Origin: Setophaga petechia
Lineage: Eukaryota > Chordata > Aves > Passeriformes > Parulidae
NCBI GenBank assembly: GCA_024362935.1
Contig: JANCRA010000007.1
Location: forward strand, 8,310,503-8,374,502
DNA: 64,000 nt
Reading direction: 5' to 3'
The notes beneath the pieces are model-generated. The model did no database searches, was not told the origin of the DNA, and saw only the letters and a program-made list of their open reading frames with translations. A program made the position numbers and the translations under genes. This document shows, piece after piece, positions 1-10,900 of this stretch. The first letter of the stretch is position 1. Every line of letters begins with the position of its first letter.

Positions 1-1135
1 GGGGCTCGGGCGCGGCTCCCGCACGGCTCCGCTGGGGACGACCCTCGGCCAGGGACGCGCGTCCGCCTGTGCCCGGCGGGAGCGGGGCGGGGGTCGGCCC
101 GGGGGCAGGGGCAGGAGGGGAGCAGGGCAGCGCTCGGCGGCGGAGGTGAGCCCGAGCCGAGCGGCCCCGCCTGCCCGGAGGGGCGGGGGGTCGGGGCGGT
201 CCCCCCGCGCCGGGGCTGCGGGCGGAGGCGGCGGCGGCCCCCGGCAGCTCCTCCCCCGCCCGAGTTACAACCGGTTCGTGCCGGCCGCGGCCCGCCCGCC
301 GCGCCGCGATGCGGGGCTGCCCCGGCTCCCCGGGGGCGGCTCCGGGCCCCCGCCCCACGGGCCGCCCGCCCGCAGGTAACGGGGCCGGGACCCGCGCTTC
401 GGGCGGGGGGACAGTGGGGCGGGGGCGGACGGACAGAGGCCCGTCAGGGGCCGCTGACCCCGGTTCGGCCCGGCCCGGCCCCGCTCTGCGGTGGGAGCTG
501 CCCCGGGGCGGGGGCGGCTGGTCCAGGCCGGGGACCCGGGGCGGCTCTGCGCGGTCTCCGGGGAGCGGCTTCGGGAAAAGGAACAGGAGCGGATCGTGCC
601 GCCGACTCGGGGCGAGCGCATCCCTTGCGGTGCCCATCGACGACCACCCCCCGGTGAGGCTGTGGTGCCTCCTGGTGTGCCCTGCTGGCGGCTGGTGGGC
701 ACTGGGCGTGTGCGACATCAGCACCTGGCGCGGACACATGGCAGCGGGTGCTCGTCGCCATCGGTGTTTGTGTGCCCATTGCGGGAGCCCACCGACCCCG
801 TGTGTGCCCATTGCGGGCTCCCGGCGGCTGCCCCGGAGCGGGGCACTGTGGCTCGGCCGTGTGTGCCATCGGCACGGCCAGGGCGACCTTCAGTCACCTC
901 CCGGAGCGCGTCCGTCACTGCGCGGGCGAGCGCTTCCCGTCGGGACCGGCCTGCAGCTGGAAGGCGTCAATGTGTAACGCGGGGCTGTGGGCTGGCCCCC
1001 GAGGGCGTGGGGAGAGGCGAGGCGAGCGGGGGGCTATAAGAGGCCGTCCATCCCCACGGGGACCCTGGCCAAGGGGCACAGACGGACTGAGGGAGCAGAT
1101 GCTGAAGGGAAGCCTCGCAGGTTGTGATGCGTAAG
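1..1135 (+). promoter_or_regulatory. SLC16A9: CpG island, probable SLC16A9 promoter and untranslated first exon region
   Basis: The stretch is very GC-rich and dense in CpG, unlike the AT-rich DNA to its right. It lies upstream of the first SLC16A9 coding exon in the same orientation, so I infer that it holds the promoter and a non-coding first exon. Three good splice donors could end that exon: GTGAG at 146, GTAAC at 376, and GTAGG at 1316 just past the island. I cannot tell from sequence which is used, or whether several are. The open frames here (up to 222 codons) are what GC-rich DNA gives by chance, so I do not call them genes. The island is cut by the window edge, so its full extent and any divergent promoter are not visible. 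Confidence 0.75.
1034..1040 (+). promoter_or_regulatory. SLC16A9: TATA-like box at the edge of the CpG island
   Basis: The sequence CTATAAGAGG sits inside a GC-rich context, which makes a TATA-type match stand out. A start about 30 bases downstream (near 1065) would give a non-coding exon of about 250 bases ending at the donor CAG|GTAGGA at 1316. This is an inference; the element could equally be unused. Confidence 0.35.
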
Positions 1136-1315
1136 GCGGCGCGCATCGTGCTCTCGTTTTGCAGAGGAGATCTCTGGTAAATCATGTTGGCTGGCGGTTT
1201 CTAGCAGCGCCGGCCCGCATCTGCCCGCATGGATGCGTGCTAGTGACCGACAGGCACTAAAGTTGTGCTTTCGGGGGGTTTCCATCAACTCTGGAGCAGC
1301 AGGCTCTGGAAACAG

Positions 1316-4300
1316 GTAGGACTGGTTCTGCTGAGCTGACAGATTTGTACAAAGTTGACTGGTTTATGTGTTGCCCCACTGATGCTTCTTAATGTTAAGT
1401 AATTTTGCATAATAGAAAAACATTATTTTGTTGTTGGTAAGTTTTGTTCTGGTGTTGTGTTTTGTTTTAAATTTCACACTTCTGTCGTCCGTGTGAAATA
1501 GAAGGAAACATTGATATTGACAACTCTCTTATTTAGCTCACAGAAGGGCAAGTAGAGAAATGTGACAAATAGGCAGACCTGAATATTGAGAACTAGAAGG
1601 GAAATAGATATGTGTGTTCAGTGTCACACAGGAAACTACTGTACCTAGAACACCAGTTGAAGTCTGTTGTCGTGGAAGCAGAGATGCATCTTGCAGTGAA
1701 TTCAATACAATGCTTGTGCTGCAGAGTCAGTACACGTGCAGGTGTTTGGAAATGATGAGCATGTTAAAGGCACCTATGATGCACCAGTCATGCTCTAGGT
1801 GTTACTTGCAAGCTAAGGGTAGCAGAAGTTTCGGATGATAATTGCAAGAACTTGCCTGAAAAATAAACAGAAATTTACAAGAATCTGATTCAGCTTAAAA
1901 TGAGGGATGTTACTTTTCTGGCTGGTGCCGTCTTGATTTGTAGCAGAGTCTTGCAAAACTTGAGGAGCCCAGTGTTAATCACGCAGTGTGTGTGCTGACA
2001 TCAGCTCTCTCTGCAGCCATGTGCTGCTCGCAGAAAGCAACACGCTTCCCCGGGCTCTGGCTGCACAAAGAACAAACTGGAAACAATCACATTGCTACTG
2101 TCTTTCTCAAGATTCCCTTTGCCACAGATTAATACAAGTTGCTGTGCTGAGGGCTAATGTTTCAGTGGTGCTCATGTTCTTTTTTTGTGCTCATCTGTCA
2201 TCTTTAAGCCAAATTCTAAGATTTATAGGAAGGGAGTTCAGTGTTGAGATAATGGTGCTCAGAGCAAAGCAAATAGTTGCAGCCAGACACTTCTCTCTTT
2301 CCACATTGAAACTGTTGTTCAGTTTGTTCTCTAGGGTTTCTTTTTGTTGTGGTTGGTAAAGGCTTTCATCTAGCAGCTCTCTTCCTCTGATTCTTATTCG
2401 CAGTGAGTACAACTCACTGAAAAGCTTTTTCTCACCAAATTTCAAGTTACTATTCAATTCTTTATGCTTCGTGTCTCTTTTTCAGTATTTTTAATTTAAT
2501 TTGCTTTCCTGGAGCCTGACACAGTATCCCTAGGCTGAGTGAAGAGAAAGGTTTGTGAAACTGTTTCCACCTGAATCCTGAATGTTAAACAGTTGTTTAT
2601 CTGTTACCAGGATCACACAAGTCTTCCTGGTTGGTTCTGAGAAAAAACCCCACAACTATTGACTCCCCTCACTCCCTTCTGTGTGGGCTTCTACTTCTTC
2701 ATTTTTTTTGGTGCCCACATTTATCTTTACAGTTTGTGTCCTCCTTCTGCACAGACAGAAAATAGTGAAAGGCACTTTGGATCCCTCCCAAGTCGATGCA
2801 CAGATTTGATGTCCATGCAAATGAAGGTTTAATTCTCACTGTCAGTTCTTTTCCCTGCTACCAAGCTGTTTCAGTACAACCTTCCCCTTTTGGAGAAGCA
2901 TTCTTTAATGTGCCAATGGAAAGTTGATATCCATGGTCCCAGCAGTGGCTTGGTTGTGCAGGACATCTTTAGCTATCATGGCAGAGGGCTCTGGGGAACA
3001 GGCTCCTCATGCAGCTCTGGCAGCTCCCTGCTCTCTGTGGCCTTGAGCCTTCAGGGGAGTTAGAAAATACCTCAGTTTAGGTATCAGGCACACAGCAGGG
3101 TGAGGTGAAGGAATAATCTGCAAAAACAGGAGGGGAAGGAAAGGGAAAGCCAGGTCATTCAAAACTGACCCTGGGATTTTATAGACCTGTTATACACCAG
3201 AGGATGATTTCTAGGGGGGAAATGATGGTGGTTTTTACTTTTTGCCTGACAGTTGTGGACTGTAAATGTCTTGGAACATTCAGAGATGGTTGATACCTAA
3301 AGTTTTGTTATTTAGCTAAATATGCAAAAGAGATCTCTGATGCAAAATAGGAGTTGTCAGCATATAGAAAGTTAGCACTTCTACTGCTGTAAATTGGGTA
3401 CAGCTGGTTAAATTCAATTATACTCTGCAGCATTGCAGCAGGTGACAAACTAAACCAGAGGTTTTTAGTCTATTAGAAGAGACTACGTGACCTAAGACTA
3501 CAAAACCTTTTTTCCTCTCCTGCCCAGTCCTTGCTTCCTTCCCATGAAATGTTTAGAATAGCAGAACTGAACTCAAGAGTTGTCTTTGTGCTAAATTTTA
3601 GGGCACCAATATGATGGAAATCAATGTAACAGCTAAAATGTGTTTGTTTTCTAAAGTTTATTTTTAAACAAATATAAGTTGGGGCCATTCACTGTCTACC
3701 TCCATTATTGTAGAGTTTTTCTGAAAACTTCCTTGCTTTGTCTCATTGTCTGCTTTTAAAGCTGTTACTTATTTCCACTATTTTTAAACAAGCCAAGTGA
3801 AAATTACTTAATTCATGGACAGATGCATAGGTCAGCTCTTGGGGACTGCATTCAAATAACTCAAATATTTAATGCAGAAATACAGGGATCCCTTTTAGTG
3901 TAAAGGGTATTGTTATAGGAAAGTGCTGATGGCTTCTGGCTATCCCAGCTGCCACCCTTGGATCTCACAGGACCGAGGGACATACCAGGCATTGGAGTGA
4001 GTCAGAGCTCAAATTTATTAGCTGAAACAAGTAACTTTGTAACATTTGTAACTTGGAATGTTGTATCTTCAAGGACAGTCAGTATATTAAAATTGTAAAT
4101 CACTCCCAAAGGACCCAGGATGTCAAAATGTATTTTACGTTAGTGGGCGATGTTTTTGTTATTTGAGGGCTCAAGGCTGCTGTCAGATGTTAATTAATTG
4201 CAGGAGATCAGTACTTCTCCACTGAGATAACTTGTTTGCTTCTGAAGTTCCTCCAGGAAGATTTTAAAAAGAAGAAATTTCATGTGAAGCCACCATTTTT

Positions 4301-5896
4301 TCAGAGTTGCATTAACTGTTGCAGTGATATGTTGGCTGAAAACTTGCTTTGTTGTTTTTCCACAGGTGGTTGTCATATGAAGGTACATTTATAGGAAGCT
4401 GACAGATTTTTGCCATCATCTGTGAGTATCTACCCTCAAAGTAACATTTAAGTGCATTTGTAAACTAGAACTGGCCTTTTTCATGTCTCTATACAATTCC
4501 TCAAAATTTTATACTATAGTGTTTTTATTAAGTTTTCCATGCAAATTCCTAAAAATTGCCCAAGAAAAGGGTGTGAGGATCTCAAATGGGAATTCTGTTA
4601 TTGTCTGCTTGTTTTCCCCTTTGCTTTCATGCAGCAGTAATTTTTTTTCCATTTCCTCTGGGTTCCTCAGTCAAAAAGGCAGTGCAATGCATTTATTTTT
4701 CTGCTTTGCCTCTTGGGAGTCTCCCAGAGCAGAGCTGTTACTGCAGCAGTCTTAATGCTTAAGCTGCAGTGTGGAGATGGTCCTTGAGAATATTCCATGA
4801 AGGAAACAGGGTAAGATCTTACCTCTTTCTATCTTCCAGGGTGAAGGAAATGAAGCTATTGAGAATCACGTATCTGGTTAGTGGCAGAGCCAGGAGCAGA
4901 GTGTGTGTTTTGTATTCATCAAATTTTATTCATCAGATTGCTCCCTGTAGAGAGGGAGAGCAGGCTGGCTGTGTGCTCAGGGAGATGCCAGAGCAATGTA
5001 GCCTGGAAAACCTCTAAACGTGCCAGGTTTTAGAAGTATTGATCCCTACATTCACACTCTAGTCTTGAGAAGATGTGAGGGTGGTGGGTTATTTAAAGCC
5101 ATAGATACACAGGTGATGGATTGGGCCATGCCCAGGAGCAAGGTGGTGCCTCTGGAGTCCAGGCAGTGAGTGCCAGTTTGGGGAAGGCAGATGTGTACAG
5201 AGGGCAGACACTCTAACAGGTTATAGCAGATTTTTGTGTGCATGTTTGCTGCTGTCATGCCTTGGCTTATGAGCCACACCTGTACACAGTCTTAGAGCTC
5301 ACTTCACTAATATATTCAAAGTGATTTTTGGATGCAGCTCTCTACACATCGCTTTGTTGACAGAGCAGAGTACTTAACTGTTACTACTGCCAAAATGTCA
5401 GTCTTCCTCCTGATCTGCCCCTCTCAGAGTGCACTATCTAGTGGCAAACACCTTAATAAATGGAAAAATACTGTGCTGAGAGTGGAACTGAGTATAGATT
5501 TCTTTCTCCTTTTTTAATATTCATGGCTTTAACAGCAGGTGACCATGGGGCTCTTTTGCTGAACTGTGGCAGATATTATTGCCTGAAGTTTTCATAAAGC
5601 CTGTTGAGCACTTAACAAATGAAATGCTTCTCTGTCATGCAGTGCTGGTGTATGTCCAACTCATGATGCTTTAGGTGCTGCTGTTCTGTTATCCAGCAGT
5701 TCCAATTTCCACTGCAGTGTGCTGCTCTGTTTCCTGCAGCGTGGCAGCTCCAGCTCCCGCAGCCCGCGTGCTGCAGCTGTTCCTGCAGGATGGCTGAACC
5801 AGCCCCTGGCTGAACGTGCCACCTCTGCACAGCTCCCCTGTGCTCACAGCCCTGGTCAGGCACGTTTCTAACCCTGCTCTCTCTGTGTCTGCACAG
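1316..5896 (+). other. SLC16A9: 5' intron of SLC16A9 (between untranslated exon and first coding exon)
   Basis: AT-rich, non-coding sequence with no open frame that resembles a known protein. It holds a splice-bounded stretch that could be an extra 5' UTR exon (4366-4421) and a 14-bp perfect palindrome, GGTAAGATCTTACC, at 4810-4823. Otherwise I see nothing I can name. Confidence 0.6.
4366..4421 (+). other. candidate alternative 5' UTR exon
   Basis: A pyrimidine-rich acceptor (tttttccacag) ends at 4365 and a strong donor GTGAGT starts at 4422, giving a 56-base segment without coding character. Its place between the CpG island and the coding start suits an optional untranslated exon of SLC16A9. 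Splice-site matches of this quality also occur by chance. Confidence 0.2.
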
Positions 5897-5927
5897 GTGC
5901 TGCCCTGCCTCTGCCCCAGCTGCCAGG

Positions 5928-6123
5928 ATGGCGTTTCGGAAGCCCCCGGACGGAGGCTGGGGCTGGGTGATCGTTGTGGTTTCCTTCTTCACCCAGTTCC
6001 TGTGCTATGGGTCACCGCTGGCGGTGGGAGTCCTGTACCTGGAGTGGCTGGATGCCTTTGGAGAAGGGAAAGGCAAGACTGCTTGGGTTGGATCACTAGC
6101 CAATGGAATTGGATTGCTTGCCA
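5928..6123 (+). CDS. SLC16A9: SLC16A9 (monocarboxylate transporter 9), coding exon 1
   Basis: Start exon of monocarboxylate transporter 9, a 12-helix plasma-membrane carrier of the SLC16 (MCT) family that is reported to move carnitine and creatine-type substrates. The exon encodes residues 1-65 plus one base. The start ATG has A at -3 and G at +4. Residues 7-13 are PDGGWGW, the MCT signature at the start of helix 1, followed by the hydrophobic VIVVVSFF stretch. The acceptor is probably after gcacag (5896), with 31 untranslated bases before the ATG. The donor is GTAAGT at 6124 (phase 1). Joined to the exons at 13824, 14787, 16425 and 17653, it gives an uninterrupted 507-residue product against 509 in human MCT9. 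The match is close along the whole length, so the identification is firm. The protein has a large charged cytoplasmic loop (about residues 190-300) between its two six-helix halves, as in other MCTs. Confidence 0.96.
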
Positions 6124-7454
6124 GTAAGTGCAGAAGCAGTGTCTGTCTTAAATTGAAATGTTTCCAATTGATGCTTTCGTCTCTTGGAATTGTATCAAAG
6201 ATAGCTGCAAATAAGGGTGCTGCCTTTTTGTTTTAGGTTTATATTTATAGTTTCCTTTATGGTTACATTTATGCATAAACTAGAGGAATATAATGATAAA
6301 AGAGCAAGAAAAACATCCCCTTTAGAAAATTCAAAATTATTGTATTTGAATAAACTAGAAAAGCCACACTCTGAGAAGCTGAACAGTAATATTGTTGACG
6401 CATTTTTTTAAATGAGACTTTAAGACTAACATTTACATTATTGTCTTAAAATCAGAGCAAGCTGTTAGTCCAAAATGGTTCAAGTGCTTTATGAGAGAAA
6501 GTCAATAAACGAGTTACTAATTTTTCAGCTCTGGCAGTAAACCTACCAGTGAGGGTGGGTGAGGGCTCCTTTTCATTCTTTATTTGAGAAAAAGCTCCCT
6601 TTAAAGGCTGGAAAATTACAGGTAACAGTAGGATTAAATAAAGCAACTTTCCTAGAAGCTTTTCTGTAGTAAAGCATTGTCACTTGGAGAGTAACAGCAG
6701 AATTTTAGGGAAATAAAACCCCACCTTGAAAATTCCTAGGTTCTTGTTTTAAGATCAGGCATGAGTATTTACTGGGTCGTATCACTAACTTCTGTTTTTC
6801 AAAGATTTACCATGGGAACTATTATCTCTTTGCTGGATCTGGAAAAAATTTCTTGTCAGCAGGGGAGCTGCTACAGGCAAAAGCAATGATGTGGTTTAAT
6901 GGACAAAATGCAGCTCAGGATCCTGAGGAAACTCTCCTCAAAAGAAAGTTGATGTTCCAACAGCAATACAGACCTGAATAAAGAGCACTGCTTTGTATGG
7001 CCCTGGAACTGATCAAATACTGGTGTCACTCCTGTGTTAGGGCTTTTTACCACCAGGCAGAAGAGAAATGGGCAAAGGCAGGTGGATCACTAAGTACAAA
7101 AAGACTCTATTCAGTCTGAGGGTGTTATTGGATAAAGGACTGGAGATTGCTCTTCCATTATCCCTTTTTCATTTTCCTGTGTTAAGGGTATTAACTCCTG
7201 CTATTCATCAAGACCTCAAAATACTTGAGTGAAAGAGTGAAGTGGGAGGAAAATAATTATAAACAAGGTAATTACTGAAGGAAAAACTAGGCAGAAGGAA
7301 ATTTCAAGAGAACACCCTTTTAGGAGAGCAGAAGTCTCTGGCTCTGTTAAGAGCCTCAGTCCCCTTTCCCTCATGTCAACATCCTGCTTGTTTCCAGATG
7401 TTAGTGCCCTCTGACTTGCTGCTGTGAGCAATTCTCAGCAGTGTGCTTTGCAGC

Positions 7455-7880
7455 TGGCTGCTTTTGGCTGGGGTAGAGTTCATTTTCTTCTCAGTGGCTG
7501 TGTTTTGGATATGTGCTGGATGCAGGGTTGATAATGAAGAGATGTTTTTCTTATTGGTGAGCAGGGCTAACAGAGCCAAGGTCTTTCCTGCTGGTGAGGA
7601 GACTGGGGGTGCACTGGAGGTCAGGAGGAGAAGCACCCAGGACAGGTGACCCCAGCTGACCACAGGGATGTTCCATGCCATGTGACATCATGCTCAGAAT
7701 ATAAACTGGGGGGAGAAGGAGGAAAGGGGGGGATCTTCTGAGAGATGGCATTTGTCTTCCCGAGTCACCACCACAAGGAGTTTTCCAGCATTTGCTCTTC
7801 TGAGTCTCCCCATTCCTACTGGTGGGGGAGTGAGTTTGTGGCTGCCTGGGCCTGGTTGTGGCTGAGGTTAAACCATGACA
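7455..7880 (+). mobile_element. solo LTR of an avian ERVL-type endogenous retrovirus
   Basis: About 426 bases starting TG and ending CA. It is flanked on both sides by the same 5 bases, GCAGC (7450-7454 and 7881-7885), the target-site length expected of ERVL elements. Internal landmarks match a common avian LTR as I remember it: ggctggggtagagtt near the 5' end, ccatgtgacatcatgctcag in the middle, then the TATA-type sequence tataaactgggggga near 7700. No gag, pol or env sequence lies beside it, so this is a recombined solo LTR. It is in the same orientation as SLC16A9. Confidence 0.75.
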
Positions 7881-7887
7881 GCAGCTA

Positions 7888-7955
7888 TAATAATGATGGA
7901 TAATACAAATCAATGATGAATAATACAAATCAATTATGAACACTACAAATCAAAG
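7888..7955 (+). repeat. short tandem repeat, 20-bp unit, about 3 copies
   Basis: The unit taatacaaatcaatgatgaa occurs at 7901, again with one change at 7921, and partly at 7941. A truncated copy precedes it. It begins a few bases past the 3' end of the solo LTR. Confidence 0.7.
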
Positions 7956-10900
7956 GTGCTCTTGTGACTGATTTTGGTATGGAATGATTAAATGAAGGTT
8001 TGACAAGTTAGGAGGAATGCTGTCTGTCCATGTGATTTTACTCTTTCAGTTTGGCATTCAGAAGCTTAATAATCATTCCTACCCTTTATGCCTTCAAAAG
8101 AAAGTACAGGGAGGGTCCTTTAATTACATTGATGTTATCAGAGTTGACTGAAAACAAAGTCTGTGTTCCCAGCTTTACCTAAAATGAAAGTTCCCACTGT
8201 TTGTCAAGCTGGGATCTCACCCTAATGATAAATCTACTAAATTTGCTCCTTAAAATTATACAATTTTATGATACAAGTTGTTTAGTTTTACTTTTCAGCT
8301 GATGAATTATGTTATCTTTAAGTGGTATATTTTGAGGTGCCCCTTGATTAGTGTGATGGATGTCTAGAGAATGTCATCAAATTACTTCTAAATTTTCTTT
8401 AAAGCCTGTAACTTGATACAGTCTTTTTGCCAAGACTCCCACACTTTTAATTAAGACTCTACTGGAGAACCATTAAGACTCTTCTGTGGGCTTTCTTCAA
8501 CTTAACATCACCTTTCTGAACCTGCAGATGCCAGACTAGAAAAGGAATGACAATTATGGTAGATTAGCAGCCACAGACAAGAAATAAATCAGAGTCCATT
8601 TTCTTAGGAAGACTTTTCTCATTAATAGCACTGGCAATCACATTCACCAGCCTCTGTAACAGAGAAAGTTGGGACCAGTGACTCTGCTGTATTAGTACTG
8701 TAATTTCACCAAACCCAATAATATATATATAGCATCTGGCACAGAAAAAAGTTCTCTGTCTTCTCTCCTTCCTTTTGCTCATGTAATCTGAAATTTCTTT
8801 TTAAGCAGATGATGCTGGTGAGCACTTTCATGTTTGCTGCATTGATATCCTTTCTAAAATGTTTACTTCTGACTTATGTGAGAGCTAAACTTAGACTGGA
8901 GACATAGAAACCCAGAACAGCACCTTGTTTATTTGGATCCATTTCCTGGGCACCTGGTGTTCGATTTCTGTCCTTTTGCTCGCAGCACAGATGGTGCTGC
9001 TGAGGCCAGTGTCCAGCCTGAGCTGAACTGTTCACCTCCAGTCAGCTGGAGAAGGGAATGGGGCAGGGATCCTGGGAGCTCCTCCTCACAGGATGGCTTG
9101 GGTTGTGACTTTCTGTGAGGAAACCTTTCAGGGCAGTGCAAGAAATGTGCCTAGAAGAGTGACAGGCAAGCATCAGTGTTGTTGTGGAAGGCAGAGGTGA
9201 GAGCTGCCCTGCAGAATTAGGTGTTAGAACATTGGTCTGGCTATGGCAGATGGGACACATGGCTCTGGGGCTTGTTTGCCCCAGAAGAAATTGACAAAGC
9301 TTAGTAGGTTTCCCTTACTAAAACTGGCCAGAGGAGGATATTTATATATGTTCTTGAACATCATGTGCTTCTTCTGCACCAAATGTTCTTAATTTTGCAT
9401 CCATTTGGAGCCTGAAATTAAATTTAATCCATGTTCCACTTGTTAAAAGCAAAACAAAGACCTTGGCGCCTGTAATTGGCACCACAGCTGTTTATAGTAA
9501 GAGTTGACTTCACAGTGCTTGGCATAGGAGGAGACATCAATGTCTCCATTCCCACTTCCCTTCATTAATGGAGGGAGAGCAAAGGGAGGATTCTCTCTTG
9601 AAAGGCATGCCTTGATAATTTGATGGGATGGTTCTGCTGATCTGAGGCATGCAGTGCTAGATGTGTAAAAAGCTTAATTTTGTGTTTTCAAGCAACAGTT
9701 TTGCTACTCTCTAACTGCTTTTGCAGCATCTGCATATTTTTGAACACAAGCCTCACAGAGCCATAGCCCCCGCTGTAAAGTATGGGTGCTGTAAATAGCT
9801 TGTGCACAGGGGAGGAGGGTGTCCCCAAGATTCCTCTGAAGAGAAGCCCAGTTCGTATAACAAGTTTTTTTAGAGGGGAACTGTCTTTCCAATCAGTTGG
9901 GAGTGGGTTGCTTTCCAGTGTGAAAAGCTTTTTTTCTGATCTATATTCATATCCAAAGTACAGGCATTTGGAGAATGTTATGTTTATTATAACCAGGTTT
10001 TAGAAATGCTTTTAATAAACAGAACATATTCTTGTATTCTGTCCAGTGGATTTTACATGCAGTCCATGACCATTTTTTCTACTCTACAGTTTCAACAAGC
10101 TCGGACAGACGCCCAGGTAGGGTGGGTCAGATTAATGCAGATGATAAGAAAAAGAACTCAGTTGTCCAATATAGTTTGTTTAGCAAAAGGTTTATGTGTA
10201 TGAGGTGAAGGAAGGAGGATCCTTGAGATTAGTGAGTGGAGTGGAAGGGGGGAATGTTGTTTTGCAGGGTGTTTTTTACTTTATGTGAAAGTATTGAGGA
10301 AGAAAGTGTTAGTTCTGGATGTCCATAAAAAAAATCAACTTTGTGCTTGTCAGGAGGTCAGCACATTTCTGTAGGTTTAAGTTCCTGAGTGCAGCAGTTG
10401 CCTTCTTTTCATGTCTCATGGACTCACTGACATGTCCCAGTCTCACTGAGGGTAAAGTATTTAATTCAAAATAATCTCAATAAAAATACCAATGTACAAA
10501 TGATCCCTCCTTGGTGTTCTTCCTCTTTGGTCCCTCTGTACAAAGATCTCCTGTGAAAACCAATCTTCCTTCTGCTTCCCATTTTGTCTGGGGATCTTGT
10601 TGACTGCTCCCCTGATAATTGTGTTGCTGACTGCGAGCTGTGACAGGTTGTGTGCAGAAGAGCAATGTCTGTTCCTGTGCTGAGTCTTTCTTCCTAGAGT
10701 TAGCTGTCATTCCAGTAAACTGTGCTGCTATCTCTTTTTGATTGAGTTTGGTCTAGTTTTAAGATCCATCATTTGGAAAGGAAAAAGCCTTAGGGATTTT
10801 ATTTGTAAAAGAGATAAATATTTATCAATGTCATAAAATATTGTACTAGTTCCAGTGCTAACCCCTGGAGCTGCTGGCAAACTAAACAAAATGCTGGCTT

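Noticed and set aside
265..1134. Several overlapping open frames up to 222 codons on both strands in the GC-rich left end
   Set aside because: Stop codons are rare in CpG-island DNA. The peptides are Pro/Arg/Gly-rich with no conserved motif, and the frames overlap on both strands.
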